From contig NC_057866.1 of NCBI RefSeq assembly GCF_019393635.1, forward strand, positions 279,194,874 through 279,258,873: a DNA stretch of 64,000 nucleotides. The letters run 5' to 3'. The DNA is from Dromiciops gliroides. Its lineage: Eukaryota > Chordata > Mammalia > Microbiotheria > Microbiotheriidae. The notes under the pieces are model-generated. The model was not told the origin of the DNA. It saw only the letters and a list, made by a program, of their open reading frames with translations, and made no database searches. Each line of letters opens with the position of its first letter. The stretch's first letter is position 1. The position numbers were made by a program, and so were the translations under genes. This document shows, piece by piece, positions 46,779-58,329 of this stretch.

Positions 46779-46960
46779 GATATATCTATATCTATATATC
46801 TACATAGATATAGATATAGATATAGATATAGATATAGATATAGATATAGATATAGATATAGATATAGATATAGATATAGATATAGATATAGATATAGATA
46901 TAGATATAGATATAGATATAGATATAGATATAGATATAGATATAGATATAGATATATCTC
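46779..46960 (+). repeat. (ATAGAT)n hexamer array with inverted left arm
   Basis: About 25 perfect TATAGA units (46805-46954). The left flank (GATATATCTATATCTATATA, from 46779) is the reverse complement of the array, so a hairpin can form. All frames on the array are open and read Ile-Asp, Tyr-Arg or (minus) Ile-Tyr repeats; these are not genes. Confidence 0.97.
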
Positions 46961-46964
46961 CAGG

Positions 46965-48920
46965 TGAATTTGTGTGACATATTCACCTCTGAAAATCCTC
47001 TGAAATTGCTGGAGAGAGAACTCATGGACAAGGTAAAGGTGATGTTATTAATAAATGTTATCAGATAAATCACCCAACATCTCTTTCCACATCCTTAAAG
47101 GATTGATATTTGTTGATGAACATGGCCATGAGAATAGTTTTTCCTATCTTCATTCTCAAGGGTATTTTCATTTCTAAATTGAGAAGTAATAGCATAAAAA
47201 CAATCTTGTAGAAGGGACATCTATGGTGCCTAAGGGTATCCTAAGCACCCCCAAATTCCATTAACATGGAATCCAACTTTTTAAGTTAATGATGCAACAA
47301 TACCATGCATTTGGGGAGTTTAGGATCCTCAATCCCAATTTTCTGCCATGCCATAGTAATAACAAATAATGAATCACTTACAACCTTTTTCCTAACAGTG
47401 CCAAATGACTTTGTAGATAATTATGTAATATCATTAATTTTCAGAAAAATCCCTTTGCACTATAATAAAAATGTCCATTTTTTCAAATACTAAAATTGAT
47501 GCTGGCATACTTAATGACATCTAGTTGATGATGGAGTTTGAGGCCAAAAATCATGCTACGAAGTCCATGTCAAATGGGGTGGCAGAGTGGGAAGCACCAT
47601 TGAATTTGGAGGTATAACATTGGTGTATGTAAATCTTGTCTTTACTCTGAACTCTTTGGGCAAGTGGATTAGTCTAGCCAGGTCTCTGTTTCCTCAGCTG
47701 TGGAGTGAGGGGACTGGATTGTTCCATCCCTTGTTTGACTGGTCTTCCCACTGAACACTCTATGGTCACTGATGGGTGGCCTTTCTCACTGAATGTGGCA
47801 TGAAAACTTTAGGGAAGATAACTTGTTAAGCAGACAAGTCTAAACCCAGCTCCCCTTTATCATTGCAAAAGATTAAAATTGTAGCCATAAATTTAGAAAA
47901 AAAATAATAGCAACTACCTCAACAACAAAACCCAAGGGGGCAGGAAAGTGATAATCACATGGAAGTCTCACAGAGAAAACACAGGGCCTCAACCAATAAA
48001 TGAATTAATCAATCAATTAAGCTCATTAATACCTTTTCTCCTTATTTCCTTTTGTAAGGAATTTTGTAATGCACCAATTTTGGGCCTCTCTCATTTTTTT
48101 TTCTCTTAAACCATATTATAGAACATATTTTTCACCCTTGACTTTGACCTACTATTACAGAAGTATTGTGGATTTCTTATGGAAGGTCTTATTAGGTCCA
48201 TTATGGAGCTTTCTCTTCATCCTTGGTTCATAAGCTGCAGATATTTTGTAAACATATCCCCCCAAACCAAGAAGATAATAGTTATCAAGGTCCCAGGAAA
48301 TGGTGTTTCTTATTGTCTTTGTCTCCATGCTCTGCCCCATCCCTGGGTCTTTTCTTTTGCAGAAGTCTTCTAGAATTCAATGTTATTGACCTTTGTTATT
48401 GACCTAACCCAAAGTGTCCATAGTGGCACCTCCATAGATAAAGTGAAGGTTATATAGTTACTGATTTTATGATATTTTTATGCTCTTGGTGGCTCCCATC
48501 TGAATTCTCTAAGCCCTCAGAAGACCATGATTCTTCACCACTGAATCAGACAAGAGGCAAGCAGGGCACAAATCACCCATAATTCTGCTAGGAACTACCC
48601 TTGGGAGGAACATTGCCATGGAACATTGGTGCTTAGTAGCAGGAATTGTTTTGGTTCCCTTCAGTGTGGGTAGGGAAGCCATCTGGCTTCCATGTGTCCT
48701 TGGGCAATTCTCAGGAAGAGTCAACCTAGGGAGCATCCTGTGCACTTGGAGAATATGGTTCTGCATGCCACATGGGTTCTCTGCTCATAAGATAGGACTG
48801 GGCATCCTGCCCATGTAAGATCCCTTATTAATTATTTATTTTCATAGTCTATTCCTTTCCACAACTATCATTTCAAGTTGATTCATAGAACTACTTTTTT
48901 ATTTTTGAGGATGTCAACAA
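46965..48920. other. Intergenic stretch, one weak MIR trace
   Basis: A possible old MIR fragment at about 47575-47715 (GGCAGAGTGGGAAGCACCAT, then TGTTTCCTCAGCTGTGGAGT). Nothing else is named; ORFs are short and without domain signal. Confidence 0.35.
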
Positions 48921-48929
48921 TTCCTAGGG

Positions 48930-49130
48930 TCAGAGAATTATAGATCTCACACTGTAGGGGCCTCCAGACCACAGTTAGCCCAGCCCACCTTCCTTTAGAG
49001 ATGAGGAAACCCAAGGAGTTGAAATGAGTTTTCTAAGGTCACACAGGTATTTGGGGTCAAAGGCTAAATTTGAATCCATTCCTTGACTCCAGAAACAGTG
49101 TGCTTTTTACCTTATTCCCCTACCTCCTAG
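48930..49130 (-). repeat. MIR-related SINE, reverse
   Basis: TTTAGAGATGAGGAAACCCA, AGGTCACACAGGTATTTGGG and GACTCCAGAAACAGTGTGCT in antisense MIR order. Confidence 0.55.
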
Positions 49131-49309
49131 CTTGAACAGCCCTATGACTGTGGCTTTGAGAAGTTACTACCATTTATAGGAGCCTCCAAACTTGCATGAA
49201 GTGAAACACAGGCTAGATTTTTATCAGATAATTTTTTTTTTATGAACCCAGGACTATGAATGAAAATTTCCCTGCTATCCAAGCTTACCAATTCCCTGAA
49301 ATCTATCTA

Positions 49310-49470
49310 GATCGTGACCCTAGGTTAACAAATATTTATCTGGTCTAATATTGTTATTTCACAGGTACAGAAATGGACCCAAGTACATGTAAGTAGTTAC
49401 AGAGGCAGAATATGAACTGAAGTCATCTAACCCCAACTGTATATTCTTTCTATCATACAAAGAGACCAGA
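49310..49470 (-). repeat. Old MIR fragment, reverse
   Basis: TTATTTCACAGGTACAGAAATGG then CAGAGGCAGAATATGAACTG; heavily diverged. Confidence 0.4.
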
Positions 49471-49839
49471 ATCAAAGAGAGGTACCTTTAAGAGATAAAA
49501 TATAATGTTCGAGATATTAAATTCTAACCTTTAACCTGTCCATGTACAACTCTGAGTTTTTCACTGTTAAATTACAAGCCAGAAAAATTGGAGGGATGAC
49601 TTTGGATTACAACATTTTCTCCCAGTTTATATCTTTGTGATCTTGGTTAAATCAGATAAGACCCAAGTTTGAATCTATCTGATCTCCCCAATCCCATAGA
49701 AATCTGATCATAAAGAGACTGGAGGGGGATGGGGGAATTAAATTACAGGGAAGATAAGTAAAAAGGATTAGATCTTGCTATTTCTCAGCATTTATAAGCC
49801 TTACATTACACATTTCATTCAACATGCATTTATTGTCTC

Positions 49840-50260
49840 CACAATAATAAAGATTTTAATTGGTTTTGAGATGGTCAGGATTTGTCATCATGCTATAAAA
49901 TCCTTTTTATCCTGATATCAAAAAGCTCTGAAAAAATGTTGGATGAACTGAAGAGGTTTTCCACCCATTTGATTTCTGAACAGAGAAATCATATATTGGG
50001 AAAAACCCATATTTTAATGACCTAATTTAGAGGTGGGCTGTGATGATGTACACCATTTAAAATGGTAACCATTCCATTGAGGAGAAAGGAATGTACCATT
50101 ACCTGGGGAGGTTGCTTCACCTGGAATGAATATCATCTAATTACAGAGAGCTATGGGCCTGAGTATATGTTCCTCTTTGGGAGAAAGGCTAGTTTTGAAG
50201 CAGAGCTGAAGGTGAAAACTAGCCAGAAATATAGAAAGACATTGACAGAAGCAATTAGGT
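49840..50260. other. Repeat-poor AT-rich block, possible conserved noncoding element
   Basis: No repeat signature. Contains AGATTTTAATTGGTTTTGAG, CATATTTTAATGACCTAATT and ATCATCTAATTACAGAGAGC. A 66-codon ORF (50062-50262) overlaps but has no recognisable family. Confidence 0.25.
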
Positions 50261-50639
50261 AGGTCATTTATTTCAGAGGGTCAGAATACTGTTCTAGGGT
50301 CTTACTGTTTAAATTGAGGACAGCACAGTCATTAGACTTTAGTGGTTCTGTTACACCAAAGGAAGGGACTGGTCTAAGTGGTTCTATCCTTAGGTCTATC
50401 TCCTCATTCCCACTTGGCCCTAAGAAGAAGGAATGGCCAAGGCATGGCAACACCTGCCAAGAACAGATGGTTTGGAGGGAGGATACCTATCCCCCTTTCT
50501 TTCTTACCCTAGTTTGAGGTCATCCTCTGCCCTGAGAGAGGATGCTGTGTTTATCTTCATAAACCTGAAATACATTTTGCTTGCTCTGCTCTCTGTTAAT
50601 GACAAAAAAAAAGAAGAGAAATGCTTATTTTGAGATGAA

Positions 50640-50830
50640 AAATAAATTAGAATCCATTGGACCATTACTCCCATTGCAATTCATTGAGTTTCTTTCAAGT
50701 TCAGGCCAGGTGCCACCTCCTGCTTCCAAAAATTGTTAGAACCCTCTCCTTCAGTGATCTTTCACTGACTTCTTTGTATCCAAATTGTATTGTCCAAGTA
50801 AAGCATAATCTCCCTGAGGTCACAGTGCTA
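50640..50830 (+). repeat. Possible L2 fragment
   Basis: TCAAGTTCAGGCCAGGTGCC, ACCTCCTGCTTCCAAAAATT resembles the L2 segment GCTCAAGTGCCACCTCCTNC. Weak. Confidence 0.3.
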
Positions 50831-51459
50831 TGCACTAGAGAAGTGCTCACAGGATTTCTCAAACAGAGGAAAGGCTGAAGGGAGGACTGTCAGGATACAG
50901 GAATCACTTTCCCTAATCCAGAGCTCCATGTGTGGGTTGTATTTATGTTTATTTATTGTTTATTTGTTTTGTGTTAGAATATTATTGGCCAGTGTAAGGA
51001 CTCCCTTGGCATTTATGGAGAGTAGTCATTGTTCTTTCTTCTGTAACCCACTTCGATACCCAGGCTGACTGCCTCCTGGTAGGAGAACTTCTCACTTTTC
51101 TGTCTTATTGCTCCATTAGATCTTCTGCAAACACCAATATCCAATGGCCTTCAGCAGCTATCATTAGTTCTTCTTACATACATGGACTTGTGAGGTTTGT
51201 ACCTCAAACAAGAACAGGTTTGTTTCAGGGTCAAAATGAACCATACAAGCACAGAAATTAGACATACGATTGATTCCTGAGTGATCCCCTCATTGCAGCC
51301 TGAATCAGGAGAAGTCCCATTTTTGTTGGGCTTTGGCAGGAGGTTCTCAGGGCTGTTTCTACTTAGATAATATTTGTAAAATTCTTAGCACAATTTTGGG
51401 CACATGGTAGGGATTTTACAAATGGTCATTCCCTTCCATTCTGCTCTATAAAGCCTCTG

Positions 51460-51825
51460 CACCCCCTTATCTTCTCTTTTTGCAGCCCCAGCCTCCAGGC
51501 ATTCTCAGTGGCAGATGGCCTGTCAGTGCTTTCATCAGAGCTTCCTCAGTGTCCCTCAGATGCCAGTCACTCACTTTTCCCCTTGTAGTATGCTGATGCT
51601 CCCCTTGTGGCTCTTTGCAACTCCTAGTAGGTGGCTCCAGATCTCTCCTGGGGCCCCCAGCCACCTTGACTTCAGTCTCCTCTTGGACCTATGTCTGACT
51701 TCTTGGACTTCAGCTCCATCCCCCTTTTTTCTTCTCCAGGGACTTTCTTTTTGCTTGTACTTGTATCCCTAGTACTTATCACAATGCCTGGTACACAGTA
51801 AGTGCCTAATAAATGCTTGTTGTTG
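51460..51825 (+). repeat. L2-type LINE 3' end
   Basis: The end is clear: CTTGTATCCCTAGTACTTAT, CACAATGCCTGGTACACAGT, AAGTGCCTAATAAATGCTTG. The upstream pyrimidine-rich part is diverged. Confidence 0.6.
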
Positions 51826-52214
51826 TTTATTGTTTTACTGAGATTGTCTCTAAGATAATTCCAGCATGTTCACAGGAAGTTAATCTCCTGGAACTTTGAT
51901 GGGATTGTAAAACAGAATCCATTTTATCCACTTGTGTCTCAGCCTACGGAACATAGAGATAAAAGAAGAGCCTTAGGCTAGTGACCTGTCCCAGAACCAT
52001 TTTTACCTGAATTCCATTGAAAAATACAAGAATGAGGATTTTAGGATTACCACAGATGTCTGTTATCTCAGGCCTGAGGGAGGAGGTAGGTCCCTGATGC
52101 CCACCTGGAAATTCATAGAATGTGAGCCCAATGCTGAGGAGCCTGACCCCGGAGAGTTGGAATTCAGGCTCGTTTTTTCCCTTCTGGGGCCACTATACAG
52201 AATAACATTTAATA

Positions 52215-52725
52215 GGAAGTTAAGTCACTGCAAGTCAACAAACATTTATTAAACACCTACTGTGTGCCAACCACTACGCTAAGTGCTGGGGATATAAGGA
52301 AAGGCAAAAACCAGTCTAAAGAAATCAATAGTCTAAGGGGGAGACATAAACAACTATGTGCAAATAAATGTAAATGGAATAAGTTGGAGGTGATGAGCAG
52401 ACAGAAGGCCCAGCATTAAAGGAAAGGCTTTGGTAGGAGGAGGGGACTTTAGCTGGGATTTGACAGAAAACAGGGAAGCCTGGGAGGCTAGGTTCAGAGA
52501 TGAGGAGAGAGTCTTCTAGGCCTGGAGGCCTGGCATTGGGAAAGGAAGAGCCCAGAGGACAGGATCACCAAATCCTAGATGTGGAGGAGAAGAAGCATAA
52601 GGTGTAAAAAGACTCTAAGGACAAGGAAGGAGTAGGTTATGAGGACTTTAAAATCAGGCAGAAGATTTTGTAGCTAATCCTGGCAATAATAGGTAGACAC
52701 TGGAGTTTATTGAGTATTGGGCAGC
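52215..52725 (-). repeat. L2-type LINE 3' fragment, reverse
   Basis: TCAACAAACATTTATTAAAC, ACCTACTGTGTGCCAACCAC, TAAGTGCTGGGGATATAAGG, then the AGGAAAGGCTTTGGTAGG and CTTTAGCTGGGATTTGACAG blocks also seen in the copy at 22090. Confidence 0.65.
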
Positions 52726-53169
52726 TATTTATTGTCTCCACCATAAAAAAAATGCTTAAAACACAAAAAACTGGAGGCATTAAGAGTCCAGCTTATGGGG
52801 AGATGGTGTTTCTGAGATTTGGCAGAGTTCCCATTGCCCTGTGGGATGGTTTTCTGACCCAGCCTTTCGAACCTGGTGAATACAGAGACAGAGGGGAACA
52901 TCAGCTGTTTTTAGGATTTATTCTCTGATGACTGATGGATTTCTCTGCTTCATTGATCACATGGGTGTTCCTCTCTTAGAATTTTTGTTTGGGTAATCAG
53001 TGTCTCCTCCCCTCCTGGCCTCCCCACACATACCCAAAGATCAAACCCAGGCCTGTGTGAACCAGGAATCCTGTTGGTCCCCATGAACCATGGAGGAAGA
53101 CTGATAGAAAACAAAAATTCATGCAGAGAAACTTTGATGGCAAGAATTCTTGAGAAATACCCTTTCACT

Positions 53170-53460
53170 GCAAAGGAAGCTGCTCTTCAATTTCTCAAAG
53201 GCACCAGCCCCACCATCATGCTAGAAGATAGTAGGTAAATGAATCATGGGCCATTCCATGGAGCCAATAACAAAGCAAATTCATCTTGGTTCCAATTTAA
53301 TTATAAAAGCTCCATTGTGGGGAAATTACTATTGATTATCCATTGTCAAGTTTTATGAGCAAAAGGCACCAAAAATGATCAAAATGTTGGACTGAAGCTA
53401 ACTTTTTGGGTCTTTCTGTTTCTATAAGTCATGTAATATAGTGCTCTTAGCTATTTGGTT
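53170..53460. other. Repeat-poor block, possible conserved noncoding element
   Basis: Dense in TF-like words: CCAATTTAATTATAAAAGCT, CCATTGTGGGGAAATTACTA, TTGATTATCCATTGTCAAGT. Two CCATTGT (SOX-like) motifs flank a TTGATTATCC core. No repeat or coding signal. Confidence 0.3.
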
Positions 53461-53537
53461 AGAAAAACTTCAGAGGTGCTTCTGTAGTTGATTGTAGGAA
53501 AAAAGTTACAAGATGATTCCCTATTAGAAGAGTAAAC

Positions 53538-53716
53538 AAAATGGCATATTTCTATATTTTTTTTAAATTATGTTTATTTTTATATTTTTTTGAGTTCCAC
53601 ATCCTTTCCCCCCTTCAGCCCTTCCCTCATCCATTGAGAAGGCAGGTGATATTATAACCATTCTACATGTGAAGATATGCAAAATATATATCCTTATTAG
53701 CTAAAATGGCATATTT
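53538..53716 (-). mobile_element. Short L1 3' tail, reverse, perfect TSD
   Basis: Only about 150 bases of L1 3' UTR (53552-53702), the rest lost by 5' truncation; TSD AAAATGGCATATTT (14 bp, 53538-53551 and 53703-53716). Confidence 0.85.
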
Positions 53717-54146
53717 GTGTACTTTATTTTTTTTTTAAGACTAGGAACTTAATAGGACACTTAAAGACTGCCGTGGCCATTGGCAGGGCTATATTCATAG
53801 AAAGCAGGTGAATTTTTTATTTGATAGTACCAGTCACATTGTTCCACAGATAGGAAACACTTTTAAAAATTAAAACCCTTTAAAATATTCTTCAAAATAT
53901 TTATTTTTTCCCAATTACATGTTAAAACAAATTGTATCATTTGTTGTGTTTTTTTTTATTTAAGTTTTGAGTTCCAAATTCTATCCTTCCTTCCCTGCCC
54001 TACCCCCTCACTGGGACTGTAAGAAATCCAATGTAAGTCCTACATGTGCAATCATGTAAAACAATTCCATATCAGTGATTTTGTATAAGAAGACTCAAAA
54101 AATAACAAAAAAAAGAATGAGAGAGAGAAAAAAAGAAAAGAAAAAA

Positions 54147-54196
54147 GGAAGGAAGGAAGGAAGGAAGGAAGGAAGGAAGGAAGGAAGGAAGGAAAG
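54147..54196 (+). repeat. (GGAA)n microsatellite
   Basis: About 12 GGAA units, with more scattered GGAA to 54226 and after the SINE (54398-54412). Confidence 0.95.
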
Positions 54197-54227
54197 AAGG
54201 GATAGAGAAAGAAGAAAGGAAGGAAGA

Positions 54228-54376
54228 GGGGCAGCTAGGTGGTACAGTGGATAAAACACTGGCCCTGGATTCAGGAGTACCTGAGTTCAAATCCGGCCTC
54301 AGACAATTGACACTTACTAGCTGTGTGACCCTGGGAAAGTCACTTACCCCCCATTGCCCTGCCAAAAAAAAAAAAA
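54228..54376 (+). mobile_element. WSINE1-like SINE inside (GGAA)n and L1 tail
   Basis: GGGGCAGCTAGGTGGTACAG to CATTGCCCTGCC and an A-tract. GAAGGAAGA-type sequence on both sides hides any TSD. Confidence 0.9.
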
Positions 54377-54499
54377 GAAAAAAGAAAAAAAAAAGAAAGG
54401 AAGGAAGGAAGGAGAGAATATAGTAGGTTTCAGTCTATGTTCAGACAATATCAGTTATTTCTCTGGAGGCAGATAGTATTAAAAAAACCCTTTAAATTC

Positions 54500-56225
54500 T
54501 AAAAAGAGGCTCAAAAATGATCATTTATTGACTTAGGATTCCTCTCATAAGATACATGTGCACCTTTATGATCTATGAATAATTATCATTGTTGTTGTTG
54601 TTATTTGCTGATTGTTTCATAATACTCAAAGTCTGAAATTAGAGTTAGAGCAACAAATCTTAGATTTTTAAAGCAATCTCACAGCGTATCAAAGCATGCT
54701 TGAGCAAGCATCAGTTGCCACATTTTTTTATATTTATCCCTTGTAGGGGCAATTGGGCAATGACTTGTTATCCAGTGTATAATATTTGCATTTCTGCCTC
54801 AACTGTTCTTGGGGTTCTTAGTTGATGAATGCCTTTCCACCCTCAGGGTTGTTAGGGAGGATGAAGCATCCCTTAAAAAAACAGAAGTAAAGGTCAGTGG
54901 GGGACAAAAGGGATCTGAAGTTTGGGAGGAGAGATTTGACCTTTCTCATGGAAAGGAAGAATGTTACCCAAATGAGAAATGGAAGTAAATGTAAAGCTAG
55001 GCTCTTAGAGCTTAAAAATAGATTTGAGGTTGTTCCAGAGAAAGAGGGAGTTGGATTTCTGAGATGGAAGAAGCTTCTTGTCTTCCCCAAAATGTAATAA
55101 TTGAGCCACTGGAGGGATCAGGTGAAAAATCTATCCACTAAGAGGCTGAGGAAAAAGAGGAGTAGAAGTTGATGATTTCAATTCTGGGACCCTAAGGTCA
55201 TCTGAATACAGCAAGAAGAACTCACTTGTCTTCCTGGGGAAGAGATCAAGACACAGAGAGTTTTCTAAGACTTTTTGAAATGGATGACAACTATCCATTT
55301 CTGATGATTCCAATGGGTACAGATGACACTACCAAAAGGAATCTAAAATGTACCACCAATTATTTTGAATCCTGGGTCAAGAAAATAAAGATGACAAGGG
55401 TCACAGAGTGTATTTTCCTATGTTGCCCATAAAATGCAAGGGGTGTAGAAGAGAAAAAAAATAATCTGAGAAGCAAACAACTGACCAAGAAAGTAGGGTT
55501 GGGGATTTCTGAATTGCAGCTTTCAATGCAGGCTATAACCTTGATGCTTTATTTATTTCCCTTTACACTCATACACTAGCAATTTACTTGTTAGATTTAG
55601 TCAAGGAAAAAGTAGAAATAAAAGTCCAAATTATTTTATTCAAACATACAAGGACATATGTGCATATACATGTATTCATGCATGCATACATACATGTGTG
55701 TGTATATATGTATATATATATATATAATGAAAAATGAGATTGTTGGGAAAGGACCTCTTTCTCTGGCAAATTTCTGGTTCATATGTTAATTCCAAAGCTG
55801 ATCACTGGAAAAGAAACTGGTGACAAGTAATTTATTGAGTTATTCATTGCTTTATTTGAATGAATTGTATTGTTTAATTTCCCCAATTAATCATTTCAGA
55901 ACACTGAACCAAAGTTCATGGGGTAAAGGAGCTCTCCCATTGGGAGCAAGGTAATTCAGTTTATCTAAAAGAGAGAGTCTCTGATTTCACCCAAGGAGAA
56001 GTTCCCAACATCTCTGGTGTAACAAGCTGGGGATAGGAACAATTTAGACGTTGCCAGTTTCTCTCACTGGCTTCTTCCCAGAGACTTATTCTCCCTTCAG
56101 CTACCTGAAGTAGAATTGGTATCTCTTTCAAAGCTGGAAGCCAGAAGTGCCCTAAACAACTCCTAAACCCTCCTGGGTTCAGAGCAAGTTCCTTCAATCA
56201 GGGATTCCACCTTCAGTCTAATTAG
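54500..56225. other. Intergenic stretch with a TA/TG microsatellite
   Basis: A (TACA/TGTG/TATA) tract at 55670-55727. No supported gene. Confidence 0.35.
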
Positions 56226-56659
56226 CAGTGATAGATTCTTCACTGATGGTGAAGGGACAAGTGTGTATATGTGTAGCCTGTGCTCTAGAGGCAAGTCCAT
56301 GGTCTCTCTGGCCATTTTTGAGGCACTGGAGTCCAAAGGCTGGGATATTTCTTTTATATCTGAAGGGAAGGGGCTTCACCTCTGCATTTCAGAGTTTGTT
56401 TCCATCCCTTTCTCACCTTTCCACCTTTGGCATAACAAAGTCTCTACAGGGCAGCAGATTGGTACACTCATTGAAGAGGTAAGGATTTCCCTATAGATTC
56501 TATGATAATTATCTCATTAAATCTATCTCTTTCTAGAACAAAATTGTACAGTTAATTTTTGATTACACTGTGGCCAAAGCCTATAAAAATTTAGGAACCC
56601 AAGCACCCACCCCCAACAGATTTGGGAAGGCAGAAAATTCAAGGGTTGGTGAATGTTGA

Positions 56660-57015
56660 AGGTGTGTGTGGTTCTGTTCTGTGTAATGAGATTTTAGCAA
56701 GGCATTTGCCCAATTGGAGGGTGTCCAGAGGAGGCAACTGGGATGACGATGGGTCTCAGGAATTTGAGTTATTTGGAGGAATTGGGAGTAGTTAGCCTGG
56801 AGAAGAAAAGGCTGGGTTGGGCTTACAGGTGGAGAACCAGGAGCAACATGTGTAAATTGCAAAGGACAATTGAGGCTTGGCATCAGGTAAAAATTTCCTA
56901 CCAATGATAGCTGACTCAAAGTGGCCCAGGCTGCCTGGGAATGGCTTTTCAAACAAAGGCTAGACAGTCACTTGTACATGTATGTGGTAATGAATTCCAA
57001 CCATGAGCTCTGGGG
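56660..57015 (+). repeat. L3/CR1-type LINE 3' region
   Basis: An ordered series: AGTTAGCCTGGAGAAGAAAA, CAGGTAAAAATTTCCTACCA, GGCCCAGGCTGCCTGGGAAT and AAACAAAGGCTAGACAGTCA. This is the diagnostic CR1/L3 order and the clearest copy here. Confidence 0.75.
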
Positions 57016-57594
57016 ATCCCATGAAGTAGTCTCATGCTTACATTAAAGCTCCACAATGACAAATGTGCTCACCAAGATCCCTTGAGTCCCCCATCTGCTA
57101 GCCTTTGTCCTGAACAGAACCCATGATCGCTCAGGCTCAGTACGCACACTCCAATGAAGGGCTTGCAAATGTCAGGGGAGATTCCCCTCACAGTCCGAGT
57201 CAAGGAGTCCTCACTGATGGTGAAGCTCTCTAGACATTCCGATTTGTGGAGGCTTTTGTATTCTGACCATGGAAACCCAGAAAATGACAGTTTCCTCAAG
57301 GACATCCATAGCAATGCACACTTCCTAAACAAAGTAGATTCCTCCTGGTCTTAGCATCTTCCCTCTTTTTTTCCTGAAATGGCTGTGTTCTACTTTCTAC
57401 TTCTGTAGAAGAAATGCAGAAGCTTAGGTAATCACCTCTGTTGATATAGGTTTTAGGGATATAAATAAGGCCAGGAGAAACAATTCCAGGCTTTTAAGAA
57501 TTTGCATGATATCAGGGTGATGGTGGAGAGGATTCCATGTCTTCACTGTGAGCACTTTGACCCTGAATGCAATATACTTAAAACTTTTTTTTTT

Positions 57595-57970
57595 TAAGGT
57601 GGGGGCAGGCTGGGGCTGAAAGCTGATGGAATTGGGGAACACTTCGCTGAGAGGTGGCCCTCAAGCTGAGGCTTTGTGGGAGCCAGGACTTCTGAGAGGC
57701 AGAGGAGAGAAAGAATATTCCAGGCAACCAGGGAGCAGTCAGTGCAAAGGGGGCAGAAGGTCAGGACTGAGATGAGGAAGGGGAGTGTTTCAGGCATCAG
57801 GGACCAATAGAGAAAATAGCAGCAGAGCAAAGCTAGACTTTGTAGTTTTTGCAATAGCCCGGAGGTCAGTGTCACTGAATCAAAGAGTAGGTGTAACAGG
57901 AGTGGAAAAGCAGGAGGACTCCAGGTTATGTAGGCACTTGAATGAAGGGGCAGCAGCATCAGTAGGTGCC
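57595..57970 (-). repeat. L2-related fragment, reverse (tentative)
   Basis: GGTGGCCCTCAAGCTGAGGC, AGAATATTCCAGGCAACCAG and GGGAGCAGTCAGTGCAAAGG resemble the internal blocks of the reverse L2 copies at 22090 and 52215. Confidence 0.45.
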
Positions 57971-58169
57971 AGCTTAGGAAACAGCCCAGAAGTAGATTAA
58001 CCCCAGCAACAAAGAGGCTCTACCCTTCCAGGAGCAAGCCCATCTAAACCTTTCTACCCTCCCCTCAACCCACCCCACCCCTGAATTGAGAGGCCATGCC
58101 CTCCCCTCGAGGATCATCACCCCTCTGCCCCCCCCCCATTATCACCACTTGTTCATCACCATCACTGGG

Positions 58170-58325
58170 AAGTAGCTATCATTGTGACCCCCATTTTATG
58201 GATGAGGAAACTGAGGCAGGCAGTTTGTTAAGTGACTTGCCCAAGGTCACACTACTAGGAGGTGTCTGAGGCAGGCTTTGAATTAAGGTCTTCCTGACTC
58301 CAGGTCCAGCTTTATAGGGTGACAG
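58170..58325 (-). repeat. MIR/MAR1-type SINE, reverse
   Basis: CCCATTTTATGGATGAGGAA, ACTTGCCCAAGGTCACACTA and GGTCTTCCTGACTCCAGGTC. Confidence 0.7.
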
Positions 58326-58329
58326 ATGA

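Larger units (their letters stand above)
53872..54498 (-). mobile_element. L1 3' tail, reverse, with (GGAA)n array and nested SINE
   Basis: Left part: ATTACATGTTAAAACAAATT, GAGTTCCAAATTCTATCCTT. Right part: CAGTCTATGTTCAGACAATA, TCAGTTATTTCTCTGGAGGC. Together these are L1 3' sequence in reverse. Flanking AAACCCTTTAAA on both sides (about 53875 and 54484) fits a TSD. Inside are a (GGAA)n array (54147-54196) and a SINE at 54228. Confidence 0.8.

Noticed and set aside
46690-47073. Three 68-95-codon ORFs with Ile-Asp, Tyr-Arg and Ile-Tyr repeats
   Set aside because: All are translations of one ATAGAT hexamer array, which has no stop in any of these frames.
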